Shown: positions 34,800 through 46,293, counted from the stretch's first letter. The stretch: 64,000 nt of DNA from Sclerodactyla briareus (GCA_026419785.1 JAODTK010005676.1:124001-188000), one strand, 5' to 3'. The notes: generated by a model from the letters alone, not told the origin. Numbers and translations: made by a program.

Positions 34800-36200
34800 T
34801 TTAAAGAAGAATTGAATCTGTAGTTTAATTGGGGTGGGGAATAGAGTGCATTTGGTCAGTGGGTAGTCAAATATTGGTTTGGCTTGTTGTCGGGGTTGGG
34901 GATGGGGTGCTCTTTTGTCTCTGCCCTGGAAAAAGTATAAAATAAAAAGAGATTAATGCTTCATACAGCCTTTGTTTCATGTTCTCCTTCAATTCCAGTC
35001 ATGAATCTATTGTATTGACTGATATAGAAGCTATATAATTGAAAGAATTTTTTTGTCAAAATGATATTATTGGGTCCAATTTGTAATTTCGTGGAATAGC
35101 TAGGTTCCTGTGGCGAGACGAATACATTTGTTACAGCCTTTCTTGAAAATCGCGGACTGGTCACTATTTTCTTCAAAATAGAAAAGATTTGAGTGCTATA
35201 ATTCGCCTGGGAGTTTTTTCTTTAGATTAGGTATTGAACGATGGCATTCATTTTCAATATAATTAAGCTAATTTCCTCGAATATTTTCAAAGGCTGAATG
35301 CCAACTTTAAACCACAGTTTTGTCAATAGGCCAATTCAGTGAAGACATGGAAGAGATTGGCCCCATGTGCAACTCATTATATTCACGCTAATAGAGGCTT
35401 CACTGAGATGATACAAATTTCATTAGCGACTCTTGATATGACAATGTATTTAAAATATGTACAATGTACTTTAATACTTCTCCCTAATATTGCTGCAAAT
35501 GCATCAACTATTTATCGTGATGACCAAATTGTAGTGATTGTTTCAGGAAAGTCTTTGGGCGGTTTCAGCTGTTTCTCCAGTACTTCTGATGATATTTTTC
35601 AGTGATGATATATTGAACAAAAGTGTGCTATTGGGGGGGGGGAGGGGGGGAGAGGGGGGGGAGGGGGGGTATCATGGATATCATGATGGAATTTGCTTGA
35701 AAGTGCATCTGTATTTCTATAAAGGCATGAGCTTCTTTCCATTAGAATATAGTTATATGAAAGGCCAACAGGCATGTAGCAGGGGACATAGGTCACTGGG
35801 AATGGAGTGCATCTTTCCAGTTGCCTGATATATGTAACAACAATCATAAACTCCATATATGGGTCCATATTGGGGAGGGGGGGCATGAGGGTGGAATAGG
35901 GGCCAGGGGGATGGGTGAGGGGGTTTGAACCCCCGTGGGGGGGCTGTTACTACTCCTACTTTACTCTTACTCCGCATGTCTTCCTCCACTCTGTCCGTCT
36001 CCTATACTCACCTGGCCACCATGCGCCTGAGTAAAATTTCCTAGTATCAGGTTGATGAAACCTAACCACAGTGCCGTTGGCAACCCCACCGAACCCACCC
36101 CTCCAGTGATAATTCTGGGAGAACTCCTGCGGAATCATAGCATTGGACTCCAGAGCCTTAAAAGTGCATTATTCAAATAGCCAGCAGGTTATCCCTTTGA
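34800..36200. other. No gene supported; G-rich tracts
   Basis: An 88-codon ORF (35339-35605) is open but unrecognised. G-rich polypurine tract at 35631-35669, and another near 35875-35945. Confidence 0.4.
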
Positions 36201-36204
36201 CTGA

Positions 36205-36420
36205 AGGTGATATTGATGTTCCCGGGGTTCGATGTTCCCTGTTTCGATGTTCCCTGTTTCAGTTATAGTTTTTAATGGCCCCCAATTTACAAGGTTCGAT
36301 GTTCGGGGGTTTCGATGTTGTCCTTTTTCGTGTAGGTTCTAATGACACCTGAATTTGCGAGGTTCGATGTTTCCGGGAACATCGAACCTCAGAAACATTG
36401 ACATAGCCCCGACTTTCCTA
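36205..36420. repeat. GTTCGATGTTCC-family dispersed repeat, copy 4
   Basis: Repeated GGTTCGATGTTCC-type units occur on the plus strand. They end in a near-perfect palindrome at 36359-36391 made of GAGGTTCGATGTTTCC and its complement (one base missing). The element is then closed by GACATAGCCCCG, the same border as the copy at 24740-24890. An internal GTGTAGGTTCTAATGACACC matches the complement of the other border there. Confidence 0.75.
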
Positions 36421-36429
36421 GAATCATCC

Positions 36430-38395
36430 TGATCAATGTAGCCATCTATCACCACACAATAATTTGGAACCTCACTCACAACCCCACTTAACCTTCCTTT
36501 CAGTTATATTTCCACCACCCAATCGGGAAAAACTGGAAGGGGTTAGGGGTTGCCATGCCAGGTGCCCATCCTTTCCCTCTTTTTATCAGCTAGTGGGATG
36601 TTGGGGCCCCTGTGTGAATGGAATTTCTTGACCAATGAGCATGCAGTTACTGTGGATACTTCAATTGGGTGTATATGTAGGCCTGAGATACCCCTCCCCA
36701 GCCCTCCTCCTGAACAATGGAACTGTGCACTGAAGATGTGATGAAAAATAAGTAGAAGTGATATAATTTATGGATAAAGTTGATACTACATAGCTACACG
36801 CACGGATCGAATAGGAATGCCTACAGTAGCTGATTCCTATAAGGAATAAAAAAAGAACTGCTAATGGGATGAACTCTCAATCACTGCACACATGTTTGAA
36901 CTCGTGTGCAAATAATAATGATAATATTATATAATGGGTAGCTTCACCTCTGCTATGGACTGAGTCGCAATGTATATATAGATGAGCCCCCTGAAATATG
37001 TTTCAAAAATCTTGTCGCTGAAAAAGAAAAAAAGAGTCCTTCATAAATAATGTACATACTGGCACTGACTGTGTTGTTCAGCGCAATTGAAACATATCCC
37101 AGGGGCTCCGAGAGTTTTAATACCGCATAAAGCCGATCCACTGTCGTCCATCCATTCACATGTTCTCAAGGGAATTCTTGAAAAAAAAACTTCAACTCTC
37201 AAAGCTTATTCTCACTGCAATCTATATTTATGGCATATGTATGTAGCCCCGGGGAACAGCCGCACATACTGTTGGCGGCCTAATTTCCTTTCCAAGTTAA
37301 TGAAATAATGAAAAGAGGAATAAATGGAATGGAAGGCGGGTCCCTTATTCAATAAATCGTAATGAGCAATGCATTTGTCGCACATATATGGAATAGTATA
37401 TTTGAAGTAAGAAGCTCCAGCGCTCATCACGTTCTAGCCTCACGGTTGTTATTCAATTTAATGAGTGGCAGGAATGAGGATGCTACGCAATATGACATAT
37501 ATTACCACTACCACCTGGGGGGGGGGGGCTGGGGGATCGCCTGTATCTCATTTTCATTTATTTCATTCATTTTCATTTCCATGAAGAAGTTATTCAACCC
37601 CCTGTGTGGTTCCAGTTCCCATCGTAATGCAGCATTCCCCTTGTCTACCTTGATCTGCATACCTGTATAGATGCATACACGCATGCATGCTTAGATGGAA
37701 ATATGAAATGCCACGTTTCATAAATAAATACATAAATTAATAAAATAAATCTATATATATAATTGCATTTACCAATAGGGAGGAACTGATGTAATTCATC
37801 AGGCATCCTTTATTTCCAATGGCCATGTCCAGTGAATTCATGCTCTCCCCTCATCTCCCCCCCCCCCACCACTCCTGACAAGTCTCCCAGTAGCCACTGG
37901 GGCCCTGGGACTAGGGAGCCTATCCTAACAGTGTTGTACGATTGCGCCTAATTGGCACCGTAACCTATACCTGCAGAACACTGTCCATGCACTGAACACC
38001 GTTGTCCTGCACTGCAAGCTGGTATATGAAGATATAGTTTCCTTCAAGATGTCTGTGGTGATTATCCCCACGTGAATTGTTGATTAATGAGTTTAATTAC
38101 CCAATTAGTAGATAGCTTCGCTTTATCTGCTGTCTAATCACGTCATCTTGAATTTCACTCCTGGAAACATCCGTTCTTTCAGGAATCCGAATTACCAGTG
38201 TTTGTTAACTACCGATACTTGACCTAGCTAGTTCTGTTGCCGTTACTTTAAATTACCCAAGCAATAATTAACACTGTATGATTGTACGGGTGAAGAGTGA
38301 AGAGTGGTTGTTAGAGAGGATTCAAATGTTTAAGAGAGTCTAATTGCCAGACTTTCAAAAAGTACATGGGTGGGGTGCACGGTCGAATATATGGG
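36430..38395. other. No gene seen; G11 tract, AT microsatellite
   Basis: A run of 11 G occurs at about 37518, a C run near 37858, and AT-rich (TATA)n near 37751. ORFs have no recognisable features. Confidence 0.4.
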
Positions 38396-38397
38396 GT

Positions 38398-38462
38398 GAT
38401 TAATATTCATAGTTTATAGATTCTCACAAACCCATTCAGCTTTGTGGAAGATACCTTACTGC
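38398..38462. repeat. Fragment of the 1313 MITE terminal repeat
   Basis: TTTATAGATTCTCACAAACCC followed by a TTTGTGGAAG block resembles the terminal repeat of the 1313-1626 MITE; no second end is seen nearby. Confidence 0.35.
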
Positions 38463-38639
38463 TGTTCCCCATCTGAGCCACGTCTTCAGTTTCCTGTTTC
38501 TGGGCCGAAAATATACCAAAGTGCAAGTGCAACTTTGAAATGCCGTCATGGATAAAATCTAATGTGAAGCATGGATAACATGAACTCCAGTTGACTGTCC
38601 ACATAATCACAAATTTGTATTGGAATGAGCTGAAATTGC

Positions 38640-39310
38640 CCAAGGTTAATATTATTCCAACCTCATAGATGCTATGAGGTTTAAAGTTGGAATATGGAGT
38701 CAACGTCAATTGGCAAAATTTTCGAAGGTCATCGGGTGGTCATTCAAGGTCATTTGAGGTCAAATTGCTGAGATGATCATATCATTCAAACCATGGATGC
38801 TATGAGCTTGAAAGTTGGAATATGTGGTCAACATTTTAGTGGGAGAATTGTGAAGGTCATATAGAGGTCATCCAAGGTTATTGAGGTCATATCATATTTT
38901 AAACCGTACATGCTATGAGTTTGAAAGTTCAGATATTTATCCAACATCTACCAGTATTGGCAAAATTTTCGAAGGTCATTTGAGGTCATTCGAGTTCATT
39001 CGAGGCGAATCACTTAAATGTTGATATCACTTGGGCCATAGACGCTATGGGGTTGGAAGTTGAGATACATAGGCAACATTTATTGGCCAATTTTTTTAGG
39101 TCACTTGAATGAATTATTCGAATGAAACTTGGTAGGCCTACCTATATTCAACTTCTGTTCTCAAATATGTTGAAAGTCATTCGAGGTCATCTGAGGTCCA
39201 ATGAGGAACAGTGTCTGATTTTGAATAAAACAGGGTACATACAGTCAACTGGTGGTCATGAATATGTAGAAGCTCATTTGGAGGTCATCCAAGGTAAATT
39301 TTCCTGCAGC
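38640..39310 (+). repeat. ~125-bp tandem array rich in AGGTCA
   Basis: The marker GATGCTATGAG recurs at about 38668, 38796, 38908 and 39041 (128, 112, 133 bp apart). Each unit has GAAAGTTG(A)GATAT, a CAACAT block, TTGGCAAAATTTTCGAAGGTC and one to three AGGTCA hexamers. Units decay toward 39300. Confidence 0.85.
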
Positions 39311-39439
39311 TACCGAGACTTTTCCGATCGTGCTTGTTTTTCAACACAATGTGAATGGGTTACTGGGGTTTGTTCAGGATATTTGCGATAATCCCCGTCC
39401 GTCGGCTGTGAGCAGTCACGATGGACATGAATCTTCCGC

Positions 39440-39572
39440 TTCTCCAAGTTCTGAGAGAGTGGTAGGATTCTGGAGTTTACTGATCATCCATCCTTCTGGA
39501 GGGGGACGTAAAATGGCAGTTCCTGGAGCAGTTGGGATTAGGTACGCCCCTGCCTCGATAACCTCTGAGCAC
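39440..39572 (+). repeat. Probable SINE 3'-body fragment
   Basis: TTCTGGAGGGGGACGTAAAA followed by TGGCAGTTCCTGG resembles the GGACGTAAAA body segment of tRNA-derived SINEs in marine animals. It abuts the tRNA-like head at 39573, so two SINE pieces may be joined. Confidence 0.4.
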
Positions 39573-40180
39573 TGACCGAGCTAGTGGTCATCACTATTGG
39601 TAGAGCATTGGCCTTTCACCTGGAGAGATGGGTCCGAATCCCTGTCGGGTCATACCAAAGACTTTAAAGGAATTGCAGTCCAATTTATGACTCTTCTTGG
39701 TTTTACCATGTTAAAGAGAATAAAAAATCATTTAAATATCACTTTGTTCCAGGTTCATAGCAATGTTCGGTGGGCAGACATGGCTCCCTCAAATTTCATA
39801 TAATTCGCTGATTGCGGCAACTGGCAACCTTTTTGTGATGTCATATCTACCAATCATAAGGGAAAAGACATATTCTTTAACATTTTCTCTCAGATTGGTA
39901 GTATGACATCATCAAATGTTGCCAATTTGCAAAATTGCCAAATTAGCAGTGATTCTTTGTTAATCTTTGCAAATTCATAACTTTATAACTAAAAATGCTA
40001 TGAAGATAAAACAAGTTTGATTGGCACGATTTTTAATGCACAATCATATGACATAAATATTTTTGGCTGGAATTTCCTTTAAAAATGGTACCTGTTGCCC
40101 TCTAGCTGGCACTCAGCACAAGTGACAGGAGCAGGGAGGGAAACTGCTGTTCATGCTGGCAGCACTGGCCTCGTCGTATG
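39573..40180 (+). mobile_element. tRNA-derived SINE split by a TTAA-type MITE
   Basis: The head (39573-39652) is tRNA-like: TTGGTAGAGCATTGG resembles an A box, GGGTCCGAATCCC a B box, and CCTTTCACC places TTC where a Glu anticodon would sit. The D-arm is about ten bases too long and the anticodon and acceptor stems pair poorly, so this is a SINE head, not a working tRNA. The body ACCAAAGACTTTAAA continues after the inserted MITE as AATGGTACCTGTTGC, then CTCTAGCTGGCACTCAGCA. Removing 39668-40082 restores one continuous SINE. Transcription would be by RNA polymerase III. Confidence 0.65.
39668..40078. mobile_element. TTAA-type foldback MITE (piggyBac-like target), copy A
   Basis: The element is flanked by TTAA (39664-39667 and 40079-40082, within TTTAAA on both sides). 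Its ends AGGAATTGCAG and the complement of the right end (AGGAAATTCCAG) are inverted repeats. The centre holds GATGTCATATCTACCAAT and its near complement, so much of the 411 bp can fold back. It is non-coding. The flanking TTAA suggests piggyBac-type mobilisation. A second copy lies at 61886-62305 in opposite orientation. Confidence 0.75.
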
Positions 40181-40745
40181 TCATCTGACATTAACATAGG
40201 TGGGCTTGGGCCGAGGTGTCAGAATCATTAGCCTTCGCAGCTAGACGCTGTTCACAGCGTGTGCTCCAAACTCTCCTTTCCAACTAGTCAAGAAGAGCAA
40301 TACAAGTTTTCGCCAGTGCTTATCCAGAGCCCTACGGCCAGGGTTCCTTGATAGGCCCACTTGGCTTCCTGACCCGTCAAATTCAAATCATATCATGATT
40401 TCCCTGCCAAATAGGAACGTTAACACTGATTGTGTAATCAACAATTTCCTCCCTCCCAAAATTACAACAAATGCTTTATGCCTACCAGAAGAGCAAATTA
40501 CCAAAATTCCCAGTAAGATTTTATCAATCTGATCTTGAGGTGTTCTACAACTAGTAGGAGCATGCAGTGTACGTGAAGACGAAACTCCCATCTTCATAGC
40601 AAGAGAGTGGCCTCTGCCGTTTTCTGTCATTGTAGTAAGTCTAACGTGCAACATTCCTTACGGGCCGACCATTAGCCAGATCATCACTCTATTGCTACAC
40701 TGGCTTCTGAATGTCACGTACGTCGGCATAATGTCCACATCTACT
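40180..40745. other. No gene seen
   Basis: An 88-codon minus-strand ORF (40388-40654) has no recognisable features. Confidence 0.4.
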
Positions 40746-40750
40746 TGTCA

Positions 40751-40868
40751 GCAGCGCAAGCCGCTGCGTTTCGTGAGAGAAGGCATTGTTGCCGACGATG
40801 TGGGCAAAGATTTCATTTGTGCCCCCGGGGCTGTCTGCTTTGCCAATTCTTGTGAGCAGACGATAAGG
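40751..40868 (+). CDS. Weak candidate exon, unrecognised
   Basis: A pyrimidine-containing acceptor-like CCACATCTACTTGTCAG precedes an open frame reading QQRKPLRFVREGIVADDVGK and then DFICAPGAVCFANSCEQ. GC content and codon third positions look coding-like. No strong donor is visible; ATAAG/GTTGGA is the best. The paired cysteines might suggest a secreted or extracellular domain, but this is speculation. Confidence 0.22.
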
Positions 40869-41011
40869 TTGGAATGTTTTTGTTATTCATCAAATTTAAT
40901 GGATTCCTTTTAATACTGGATGGAGATGCACCAATTATCGCAGGACCCAACCAAGAGAGAGGTAGATAGGGAAAGCAGCTTGCTATGTCGACTGCACATA
41001 ATAGCCTAATT

Positions 41012-41066
41012 GTTCCAATCTGGATATCGTTTCCAATCTGGATATCGTTTCCAATCTGGATATTAT
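41012..41066 (+). repeat. 18-bp unit repeated three times
   Basis: TTCCAATCTGGATATCG is repeated almost exactly three times head to tail. Confidence 0.9.
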
Positions 41067-41253
41067 GCTGTCACACAGTCAGCTCTCCCAGCTGGTTCCA
41101 ATGAGTGATGACTCACTCAGCCAATAAAAAACACACTCTCCCTTGTAAGCTGTAGCTCAGCAGCGCTATTTGCGTTCGGATGATTTAAGCAGTGGGTATT
41201 AAATCTCTGTAGAGTGGGACCCAAGATCAGGATTTTATGTGTCGTATTCATGA

Positions 41254-42937
41254 CTGCGTTCACATATGATTACGCACGCGTCATCAGATAACGCAGGTGG
41301 ATGAACTCGTCATCAAAAAGTGCATGTGAACAGACGCGTCATCAAGGTGCGCTCCCGTGATCAAGATCACGGGCCGTCGAATCATCAAGATCCGCCTCGC
41401 GTCATCAACCCGTCATCAAAAAGCATGTGAACGCAACTCGTGATCAAGATCACTCGTTTACGAGGCTAACGTGACCTCGTATGTCGTTTTGTTTACAATC
41501 AAAATGCAACCAAGTGGCGGTAATTTCGCGGTACTAGTACATATAATTTGTGTATAGTTGCAGTACAGTACATAGCCGATGGTTGATAGCTCGAATGCCG
41601 ATTGCTTTCAGCAGTTTTCTTTCATGATTTACAGAATTTAATTAAAATTAATTTAACTTTCACATACTATTCATATTTCGACTAAATTCTCCGTCGTATT
41701 CGGTAACGTTTGTTTAATAGTTTCTGCCCTCATTAATATTTTACGGGGCTTCATCAGTGGTACGCCGCTTGTGGCGCTGTCTCTTCTTGATACACATTTA
41801 GTGTTGTTTTTGTAGTGTTTTATAGTGCTGCGATCAACTCATTGAGAAGAGTATCGTCTTCCCTCTCTGTTCCTTCGTGTGTATAGGCCCGCGTGGTAAT
41901 CTGGATTAACTAGTAAATCTCTGAGATTTTGTGCTCTTTTGTAGGCCATTATGGGGCTTTTAGGAAACAGTTGCGAGAGTTCTGGGTGACTGTTTATTAA
42001 GTGCAATTGCTGATTTGAGGTCTTTTCGGGTCCCTGGTTTTAATATGGGGCGTGTATGCCAGTTTGGGCACCAATGGTGGTTCTTACTTCCGTGCCGTTT
42101 GTGCAGGCTTCGCATATTGTTCGCAATCCTTAAGCTTGATATAGCCATTGGACACGGGGGACAGGGGCACCACCTCTCCTTCCGTGTAGTTACGGAGCAG
42201 AGGTTTTCTGTGAAAAATGTTCTTTTCTAGATGCAGTCTATCCGTCGTGCATAGGCGTGTATACCCTAGGACTTCCCCTTTAATAAAGCCATTGAAGGTG
42301 GCTTGGGATGAGCCGAGTTTCGATCTCAGCATTGGTAGTTTTCCGTAGACTTGGCTTAGATTTTTGTATCCAGAAGGCCGTTATGACGGATATTGTCTCC
42401 CTTGAAATTGTTAGATCGAGGAATGTAACTTCAGTATCAAAAATTTCGGCCGTGAACATGAGAGTTGGGTGTAATGCGTTGATACGTTCCACCATTGAGT
42501 TGGGTTCTATTTACTTCCACTGTACAACAGAGTTATGTCATCTCTGTACCTGAGCAATTGTCAGGATGTCTGGTCTGATTGAATGATAGGAAATTCAGCC
42601 ACGCAATTATACACGCAAGAGAGTTAAAACACTGGGATCCTTTGAATAAGTAAGAACTGATACGTCTCCCGCGACATGAATGCAACTGCTACCAGACATT
42701 CGCTGGAATGGTCTCCATTCAGTCCAAACACATTGGAAGCTGCAGACAGTATACACAAGTATTATAAATACACTTCGGTCCTTCGAACCGCTCGCCCTGC
42801 CTGATGAACGGGCGCGTCATCACGATCACACACTCGTAATCACATGTGAACAGAATCCGTTGTAACCACAGGTGACCTCGTTAAGTGGATTGTGGTTTGA
42901 TGACGCGTTGCGTAATCATTTGTGAACGCGGGGCATG
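41254..42937. mobile_element. 1.7-kb element with terminal inverted repeats
   Basis: The left terminus GCGTTCACATATGATTACG, followed by CACGCGTCATCA, matches the complement of the right terminus (GCGTTCACAAATGATTACG, CAACGCGTCATCA). TCATGA borders both sides (41248-41253 and 42938-42943), a possible 6-bp target duplication, although the two termini differ in length by a few bases there. Sub-terminal words CATGTGAAC and GTCATCA recur several times (41290-41460 and 42805-42860), as transposase-binding repeats often do. The interior is dominated by a Penelope-like RT remnant on the minus strand. Confidence 0.7.
41740..42570 (-). pseudogene. Penelope-like element reverse transcriptase remnant
   Basis: Read on the minus strand in shifting frames, the region gives Penelope-like RT landmarks in order. 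RYRDD (complement of 42537-42551) is followed by LLYSGSK and is the catalytic YxDD-type motif. Then come INALHPTLMFTAEIFDTEV with TFLDLTI, KGEVLGYTRLC, and TRKDLKSA. Finally SHPELSQLFPKSPI leads into MAYKRAQNLRDLLV (about 41905-41990). At least three frameshifts and stops separate them. RT motifs upstream of RYRDD are missing. The GIY-YIG endonuclease usually found after RNLRDLLV is not visible, since only about 130 bases remain before the TGATGAAG-type 3' end near 41750. The element is dead. Confidence 0.8.
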
Positions 42938-42944
42938 TCATGAG

Positions 42945-43380
42945 AACAGCTCAAATAATTCTGGTTTTCTCTTTGTCAGAAATCCCCCCTCTCCACAGCT
43001 GTCCCAAATGAGAGGCAACATTGTTGTTGGTCATGGCATTGGGCTGGGGGCCACATCAGTGGGAGTATATAGGTGTTGAATGTTGACCATATCAAAATAG
43101 GCAGAATTATCGTTACTTCAATGGGTAATCTTCCAAATGCTTTTGCTTTGACCTAGTCACCGTTATGATTAAGAGTGGGGAATCTCTGGCTGTGAAAACA
43201 TGGGTAATTTGGGAAGTTCCTTCCTCAGGGCAAGTCTTGCCATCTGCTGGTGGTGAATATTGCAATCTGAAAGAAAATTCTGCATTCTTTAGGTAATTTC
43301 GCATATGTGAGGAAATAATCGTCATCTTGCTGGGAAATACATTTCCTCTTTCTCAGAGAATTCACAATTCCTCCAGCTCT
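42945..43380. other. No gene seen
   Basis: Short ORFs on the minus strand (43113-43325, 43225-43461) are unrecognised. Confidence 0.4.
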
Positions 43381-43384
43381 GTGG

Positions 43385-43993
43385 ATGAATCTCTTGCTCC
43401 GTTTCCGAATGTCCACAGTGCACTCCGTTCTCCTGGCAGGGTGGCTGTATCGAGCGTTCATACGAGCTCATCTTCAACTCCCGTCCTACAAAGAAGTACT
43501 CTGTCCTAGCTGTTTCTTTAGACTAATTGGCCTCTCTGCTAATGATCTATCCATTAAAGGGGCGACCCCCTGCTTCCACCCAAAACCGCAATTTATGCGA
43601 ATGGTTTCTAACGCCTGCTCAGGAGTTGCAGGGATAATCGCCACTGATATCTTCCCGGTTGGAGGCCGCCACCCAATTCCAATCTCCCAAAGAGGAATTT
43701 TCAAATGTGTCCCCAGGCGGGTGGGCTCTTGCAGAGGGTGTTTTGGGTGTCATTTCAGTCGCAGATGTGAGTCGATACAGGGGGAAGAATCACTCTTGGG
43801 GGACAACACTCCTGGGACAAATTTATTGTTGTATGACGGCTTTCATTGCATGGACATCTATTTTAATAGTCACGGTCTGATTTTATACTTTGATGTGAGT
43901 TATTTAGGACCCAGTTACATCTCGCTAAACCTACTTTACAGAGTAATGTTTGGAATTTGTGCACAAACTCTCTCACTTTGGAAAGCTTTGTAG
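43385..43993 (+). CDS. Longest ORF in the window (202 codons), unrecognised
   Basis: The frame begins MNLLLRFRMSTVHSVLLAGW, has a Cys-containing middle (CRGCFGCHFSRRCES) and a hydrophobic, Tyr-rich end. The antisense strand is also open over 43486-43704. No domain is recognised, there is no convincing upstream regulatory context, and length alone is only mildly unusual for 64 kb. It could be a fragment of an unannotated repeat or a real single-exon gene. Confidence 0.2.
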   Translation: MNLLLRFRMSTVHSVLLAGWLYRAFIRAHLQLPSYKEVLCPSCFFRLIGLSANDLSIKGATPCFHPKPQFMRMVSNACSGVAGIIATDIFPVGGRHPIPISQRGIFKCVPRRVGSCRGCFGCHFSRRCESIQGEESLLGDNTPGTNLLLYDGFHCMDIYFNSHGLILYFDVSYLGPSYISLNLLYRVMFGICAQTLSLWKAL

Positions 43994-43999
43994 ATCATT

Positions 44000-44700
44000 G
44001 GATCTGTGCTTATTGACTTTTGTTTCCTCATGCATTGTTGCTTCCTATGATTTCTGGTCAGCTTTTGTTGTATATTTTGGCTGGGGACTACTGAATTTCA
44101 GGATCGTGCTGCATTACCTATTCACTTCAATTAATAACCCCTGGGTTGGAAGTTTTCCATTGGCTCATATTGCTCGCTTCCGAACATTCTTGCTTCTTCG
44201 GGACAAATGGTACCGGTTACTAGTACGTTCTTTCCTTGTGGTACCTGTCATCCCCAATGATAAGTGAGTCGGCAGCTAGCTGACGGAGTGTTCGCGGAAA
44301 ATTGTACTTTCGAGGACAACGTCCACGGCATCAGTTACATCATTTCTAATCCTTCTTTCTGTGGAGACGTAATGCTTGTTTCCTAATCTTGGCAGTCGGG
44401 GAACTTCGGAGCTGATTTTGGCATGTACCCCCCTCAACAGGGTGATACAATCCCCAGGCCCCCAATTTGCTCCGGGCCCCATTTGTGAGTGTCCCAGTCA
44501 CTCTACAATTCAAGACATCTTTACCCTGCTACACAGGGGAGTATTTGAATTAGAACCCTGTGGATGGTAGAGGGACCCACCCCTTCCCCCCCAAAAATGA
44601 TGATTTGAGTATGATTTTTTTCCCCTGTATCTGATGTATATGTTGGTAGTTTGGCCTAAAAAAATTGGCAGTTGCAAGGAATTCATTACCATCAATGAAA
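44000..44700. other. No gene seen
   Basis: Short ORFs only; nothing recognisable. Confidence 0.4.
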
Positions 44701-44704
44701 GTTA

Positions 44705-44901
44705 ATTTCATAGGCTGATAAATGGCTATTGCAACCAAATGTTTTCATTTGGAAAGCGAAACATAATTTCAGTTCATTTGTAGATCCCATCCCAATTCTT
44801 TACCAGCAATCAAGGTCATTTCATAGGCTGATAAATGGCTATTGCAACCAAATGTTTTCATTTGGAAAGCGAAACATAATTTCAGTTCATTTGTAGATCC
44901 C
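44705..44901 (+). repeat. Perfect 84-bp direct repeat, 113 bp apart
   Basis: The blocks 44705-44788 and 44818-44901 are identical base for base, separated by 29 bp. Each contains the small inverted motif AAATGTTTTCATTT. Perfect identity indicates a very recent duplication, or an assembly overlap artefact. Confidence 0.95.
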
Positions 44902-45049
44902 TCATAGATTTTGGTATGTCTGTGTGCATGTGAGCGACATTAATGAAATCCGGTGCATCTTGCGTCTCATTTGAATTTCTAGTCATGTTTCGATTTGTCT
45001 CGCGATGGGATTTTTTCGTTCTCTCCTGTTTTGGTTATAGACCTCTCCA

Positions 45050-45105
45050 GCTCTGATTGTGTGCCAGCTGTGATTGTGTGCCGCCAGCTGTGATTGTGTG
45101 CACTA
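45050..45105 (+). repeat. Short tandem repeat, ~20-bp unit, three copies
   Basis: CAGCTGTGATTGTGTGC and variants repeat three times. Confidence 0.85.
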
Positions 45106-45109
45106 TGTA

Positions 45110-46290
45110 GGGACTACAGTGTCAGTAATCAAAGCTTTGCAATGTGTTTTTAGAGGGTTATTGTGATTTTTTTGGGATTTTGCCTCCTTACAGGATCAAT
45201 ATGCTGACAGTTTTTATTGGCCTCATTAGAATTTCCAGCCCTTCGAACGTGGACAAGTGAACTGGCCGATCGGCCGGTTCACGGACATAAAATCAAGCCG
45301 CTTCTCCCCAAGGAGGCAGCCCTTGGAACAGTTGGTAATTTGACCTTGAGTGGTTTCACGTTTAGTGGGGGGTAACGGATTTTTGAACGTGAAACTTGAA
45401 ACAGCGATGGTGGAGAGGCTAATACTTGACAAAAATGAAATGTCCAGAGGAAATGCATGGAATACATGATATTTGTCTCAGAAAAATTCCACAGGAAGCG
45501 TAAAATACGGAGCATCGGCCGACAACGAAAATATTTCATCGATCCACTTTTTCAAACTTGACCGGATTTCATATGAACTTTGAGTTTGTCGTTTTCAGTC
45601 GAAATTGAACAGATTTTGATCATTGAAACGTTTATTTCAGTCTACTACTTGCCAGCGATCCGAATTCGACAATGAAAATGGGAGAATGCGAATAATTCAA
45701 TCATTTCATTTTGATAAAATAACTTCCCAGTCCGCAGTAGAAGTAGAAACCACAAAAATGCGGCACCCTGTCGTTAAGGAGGGTCATTAGCTATGTCACT
45801 CGCTTCAGGGGCAGTTCTGTATGCTCCAGTAATCATGGGGTGCTGTATATGTTTTCGATATTATACCCATCATGCAGCAGCGTGTACATGCGCTGCAGCA
45901 TTACATAGGTACATACCGTAATAATGATAATAATTTGGGATTTCTATAGCGCAACTACACTGGTTGGATCAAGTGTGCTTCGCAACTGTTCACCTGGTCA
46001 TTGGAATGACCTGATGTCCCCCACACATATGTACATGGACACGTGTTTGCACCACATTAGTTTCCCTGTTAGCACCTGTGTGTGGAGAAGAGAGCACCTG
46101 TGTGTGCAGTGCCTCTCACTTACCCCCTTTTGACCATGAACCAATTAGGCCATATATCGAGCATCCGCAATTTCACAACCTTCCGGTATCGCCACCCCAT
46201 CCTCATCATTTTATCAGATCAAAGTGTATGCATCGCGGGACGCTCCTCCAATTAGCCAGGATTGCTATGCACTGTTGAATTGCATAGCTT
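45110..46290. other. No gene seen
   Basis: AT-rich sequence with unrecognised short ORFs. Confidence 0.4.
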
Positions 46291-46293
46291 CAG

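Noticed and set aside
39573..39652. Functional tRNA-Glu (TTC)
   Set aside because: The D-arm is about ten bases too long, anticodon and acceptor stems pair poorly, and the SINE body follows directly.
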